Source: Planctomycetes bacterium RBG_16_43_13 (GTDB taxonomy: Bacteria; Planctomycetota; MHYJ01). From it: a stretch of DNA of 8,105 bases. The stretch is taken from positions 325-8,429 of the forward strand of contig MHYJ01000076.1 in NCBI GenBank assembly GCA_001828445.1, read 5' to 3'. Position 1 is the first letter of the stretch, and every line of letters starts with the position of its first letter. Of this stretch, positions 5,568-8,105 are shown piece by piece. A program made the translations under genes and the position numbers. The notes under the pieces were generated by a model. The model worked only from the letters and a program-made list of their open reading frames with translations. It was not told where the DNA came from and made no database searches.

Positions 5568-7004
5568 ATGAAAACTACAGTTATATTCACGATTGTATGT
5601 GGATGTATGATATCCGGGTGTTTTAGCAGTCATTATAATGATATTCTCATATATAAGGGGCTTATAAGAGAAGATATATGTAGTGCCAAACATATTACAT
5701 CTGTTGAAGGTGGGAAGGATATCCTGCTATCTCAAGAAGAACAAAAGCCTAAAAGTCATATTGATAAAGTTAACGAGCAGGGATATGCCACATTAGGCGA
5801 TTGTTATATATTGGCTGTGAAGAATATAGAGACACTTGCAGCTACTGGCGAAAATTATATACAGGCACTTGTTTCAAAAGATAAGGCAATATCCGCTTTA
5901 CTTCCAACGCTATCATTATCAGGCACACACTTTAGACAGGAACCAGTATTGATTAGTGGTGGTGGGACTTCATCCTTCTTTTCATCTACGGATAATAGGT
6001 CGCAAGTGCTGATTAATTTTAAGAAAATTATATTTGATGGGTTTAAGGAGTTTGCTGCTTTAAGGCAGGCAAACGAGAATATACTTGCTAATAGGGAATC
6101 TCTGCGAGTAGCAGAGCAAGCATTATTTTTAGATGTTGCACAGTCATTTTATGACGTGCTTTCTGCTCAGCAAGAGGTTGTAACTTTAGAAGAGCTTGTA
6201 AAATTAGAGGCAGAGCGACTTAGGGAGATAAAGGCGAGACAGGAAAATGGGTTAGCACGTAAGACGGAGGTTCTTCTAATAGAATCCCAACTCGCTGCTG
6301 ATAATGCTAAGTTAGTTAGTAGTAAGAATAGATTGTCAATAGCAAGAGAAGGATTATATTTCTTATTAGGAGAGCATATAGAAGTATCTCTAAAGGATAC
6401 ATTGCAAGTAGAGGTATTACCACAAGAAATAGATACATTAGTACAAGAAGCGGAGTTACATAGGAACGATTTGCGTCAGAAAGATGCAGAAGTTAGTGTG
6501 GCTGAAGAACAGATTGGTATTGTAAGGAGTGAGTATCTTCCAACTGTAGATTTTAGCGGTAATGTGTACGTATATAGAGATAACTATTCTAATTTCCAGA
6601 AGGAGACAGATTGGGATTTTACAGTAGGTTTGAATTTTCCGTTTTTTGAGGGTGGTTTAACACTTGCAAATGATAGGGAAGCTCTTTCTAAGTATAGGCA
6701 AGCGGTCCTTGCACGTAATGCCCTCAAGCGTCAGATTGCTGTGGATGTTAAAGATGCGTATTATCAACTTCAGTCCGATATTGGAAATATAAGTAGTTTA
6801 GAAGCAGCAACGGAAGCGGCGGATGAGAACTACAAGTTAATTCAGGAAGAGTATAGACAGGGACTGGCTACTAATATTGAAGTTATGACTGCATACAATC
6901 AGAAGCTGTCCGCAAAGCTTGATTTAGAACGTCAATATCTTCAGGAGAAGCTGGATTGGATACGGTTTAAGATTGCACAAGGTATATTACCAGTTGGTCA
7001 ATAG
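5568..7004 (+). CDS. TolC-family outer-membrane efflux lipoprotein
   Basis: The 478-residue protein has a lipoprotein signal peptide; ISGC places the lipidated cysteine at C18. The body is two outer-membrane-efflux-protein (PF02321) repeats. Repeat 1 spans about 74-275, with LLPTLSLSG (111-119) and NGLARKTEVLLIESQL (227-242). Repeat 2 spans about 290-475, with YLPTVDFSG (323-331) and QGLATNIEVMTAYNQ (431-445). The duplicated 'LPT' strand and 'G(L/x)ATxxEV' helix motifs are hallmarks. Members trimerise into a beta-barrel with a long periplasmic alpha-barrel, the exit duct for RND, ABC or MFS pumps. Between C18 and repeat 1 lies about 55 residues of charged, low-similarity linker, longer than in many relatives. 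The adaptor gene follows after 10 nt, so the two are surely an operon; the outer-membrane component being first is a common but not universal order. The cargo cannot be inferred. Confidence 0.94.
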   Translation: MKTTVIFTIVCGCMISGCFSSHYNDILIYKGLIREDICSAKHITSVEGGKDILLSQEEQKPKSHIDKVNEQGYATLGDCYILAVKNIETLAATGENYIQALVSKDKAISALLPTLSLSGTHFRQEPVLISGGGTSSFFSSTDNRSQVLINFKKIIFDGFKEFAALRQANENILANRESLRVAEQALFLDVAQSFYDVLSAQQEVVTLEELVKLEAERLREIKARQENGLARKTEVLLIESQLAADNAKLVSSKNRLSIAREGLYFLLGEHIEVSLKDTLQVEVLPQEIDTLVQEAELHRNDLRQKDAEVSVAEEQIGIVRSEYLPTVDFSGNVYVYRDNYSNFQKETDWDFTVGLNFPFFEGGLTLANDREALSKYRQAVLARNALKRQIAVDVKDAYYQLQSDIGNISSLEAATEAADENYKLIQEEYRQGLATNIEVMTAYNQKLSAKLDLERQYLQEKLDWIRFKIAQGILPVGQ

Positions 7005-7014
7005 AGGGAAAGTT

Positions 7015-8105
7015 ATGGCTATACTAAAGTATTTATTGGTACTGCTATTATCGTCTATTTTACTAAGTTGTGGGACTGGGAAAAGTGATAGTAATTCATC
7101 TGCCGCGGGGAATACCAATACTGGGGTGCGTGAAAATAAAGGTCAACCCAGCAATACAACCAGCTGGGGCAGAAGGACTTATCGTGTTGAGGTTGCACCT
7201 GTTCAAGTGAGAGATGTAACATACACAATAGATGTAATCGGCTCTCTCGAGCCAAAGGAAGAGATAAAGATAGCTACACGTGTAGCTGGTATAGTAGAGG
7301 ATGTAAGATTCGAGGAAGGTGATGCTGTAACCAAGAATACAGTTCTTGTAGATATAGATACTAATAGATATACCCTTGCTGTCAAACGTTCAAAGGCATC
7401 TCTCGAAAAAACGATAGCGGAACTTCAGGAGGCACAATCAGCACTTAACAAGCGCAAGGCATTACGTAAAATAGAGAAAGATTGGATAACAGATGAGGAG
7501 ATAGCTACTTTTACAGCAAGTGTAGATAAAGCAAATGCAGTTGTTGAAGAAGCAAAAGCAGCATTGGAGATTGCCGAGCAAGATAGAAATGACTCCCATA
7601 TTCGTCCACCAATAAGTGGTGTTATAAACAGTAAGTTAGTATCTAAGGGAGAATATCTGGCACCAGGCGCAGTTATAGCGATTATAGTTGATATAGACAG
7701 ATTGCGTTTAAGATTTAAGGTTACAGAATCAGAAGCTGTAAAAGTAACCCCCAAATCAATAGTAACGTTTAGAGTAAGGGCTATGCCAAGTAAGGTGTTC
7801 AAAGCAGATATCTATCATATAAGTGAATCAGCAGACCCTACTACAAGGATGATAGAATGTTTCGCATGGGTTAATAATACTGATAGGATGTTGAAAGCAG
7901 GATTTTCTGGAGATGTTAATATAGAAACCGAGAGACATAAGGAAGCGGTTTTAGTGCCTGAGTATGCGGTCTTACCTTCTGAAAATGGTTTTATTGCTTT
8001 TGTTGTAGAAAATAGTAAGGCAATTATGCGCCGCCTTCAATTAGGGATGAGAACTAAAGATGGCTATGTGGAAGTTTTATCTGGTCTGAAGGCAGGTGAA
8101 ATATT
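7015..8105 (+). CDS. Efflux-pump periplasmic adaptor (membrane fusion protein, HlyD/AcrA type), C-terminus cut by the window edge
   Basis: The frame is open from the ATG at 7015 to the window end (363 codons plus 2 nt, no stop). LLSC gives a lipoprotein signal with C19, followed by a Ser/Asn/Gly-rich linker (about 21-55). The adaptor domains are in order. The first barrel-sandwich half is VAGIVEDVRFEEGDAV (90-105). A short helical hairpin spans about 118-192. The second half is RPPISGVINSKLVSKGEYL (197-215). A beta-barrel (about 225-305) and the membrane-proximal region (VLVPEYAVL, 312-320, onward) follow. The hairpin is short, as in RND-type adaptors. Family members are usually about 370-400 residues, so little is missing. 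It links an inner-membrane transporter to the TolC protein encoded 10 nt upstream. GAGGGA 5 nt before the ATG is a fair ribosome binding site. An RND permease gene is expected next but lies outside the window. Confidence 0.93.
   Translation, partial: MAILKYLLVLLLSSILLSCGTGKSDSNSSAAGNTNTGVRENKGQPSNTTSWGRRTYRVEVAPVQVRDVTYTIDVIGSLEPKEEIKIATRVAGIVEDVRFEEGDAVTKNTVLVDIDTNRYTLAVKRSKASLEKTIAELQEAQSALNKRKALRKIEKDWITDEEIATFTASVDKANAVVEEAKAALEIAEQDRNDSHIRPPISGVINSKLVSKGEYLAPGAVIAIIVDIDRLRLRFKVTESEAVKVTPKSIVTFRVRAMPSKVFKADIYHISESADPTTRMIECFAWVNNTDRMLKAGFSGDVNIETERHKEAVLVPEYAVLPSENGFIAFVVENSKAIMRRLQLGMRTKDGYVEVLSGLKAGEI

Noticed and set aside
7425..7802. 125-codon minus-strand open frame
   Set aside because: It is antisense to the helical hairpin and barrel of the adaptor protein, whose own frame has unmistakable domain motifs.
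1..8105. Insertion sequence, CRISPR array, prophage or integrative element
   Set aside because: No transposase or integrase, no spaced direct repeats, and no duplicated tRNA 3' fragment that would mark an attachment site were visible.

Overview
The window reads as ordinary chromosomal DNA of a diderm (Gram-negative-type) bacterium of moderate to low G+C (about 40 % by eye). Three successive plus-strand proteins carry lipoprotein signal peptides, and one of them is a TolC-type outer-membrane channel, which implies an outer membrane. Ile ATA and Arg AGA/AGG codons are common. None of the five tRNA genes encodes its 3' CCA, so the organism should rely on a CCA-adding enzyme. I cannot name the lineage; an uncultured or poorly sampled phylum would fit, but that is a guess.

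Layout. The left third (1-2035) is on the minus strand. In transcription order it holds tRNA-Leu(TAG), an exported protein with two retropepsin-like aspartyl protease domains, tadA (tRNA adenosine deaminase), tRNA-Ser(CGA), and a PPC/DUF296 protein cut by the window's left edge. A short divergent intergenic region (2036-2117) carries back-to-back tRNA promoters with overlapping -35 elements. To its right, on the plus strand, are tRNA-Ser(GGA), tRNA-Ser(TGA), a 198-residue membrane-anchored protein of unknown function, tRNA-Arg(TCG), an M28 zinc-peptidase lipoprotein, asnS (asparaginyl-tRNA synthetase), a TolC-family outer-membrane lipoprotein, and the periplasmic adaptor of an efflux pump, cut by the right edge. 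The next gene to the right is expected to be an RND or ABC-type inner-membrane transporter.

How the parts relate. Translation is the common theme: five tRNAs, a tRNA-modifying enzyme and an aminoacyl-tRNA synthetase lie among envelope proteins. The TolC protein and the adaptor form an efflux or export system. The M28 peptidase and asnS are separated by only 3 nt and are very probably co-transcribed.

The most unusual structure is how tightly tRNA and protein genes are interlocked. The unknown ORF ends inside tRNA-Arg, so the tRNA supplies its last seven codons and stop. The M28 start codon lies 10 nt after the same tRNA, with no visible Shine-Dalgarno site. I see no insertion sequence, CRISPR array, phage gene or recognised defence locus, and I do not claim a new system. 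The unknown ORF between tRNA-Ser(TGA) and tRNA-Arg is the best candidate for something undescribed.
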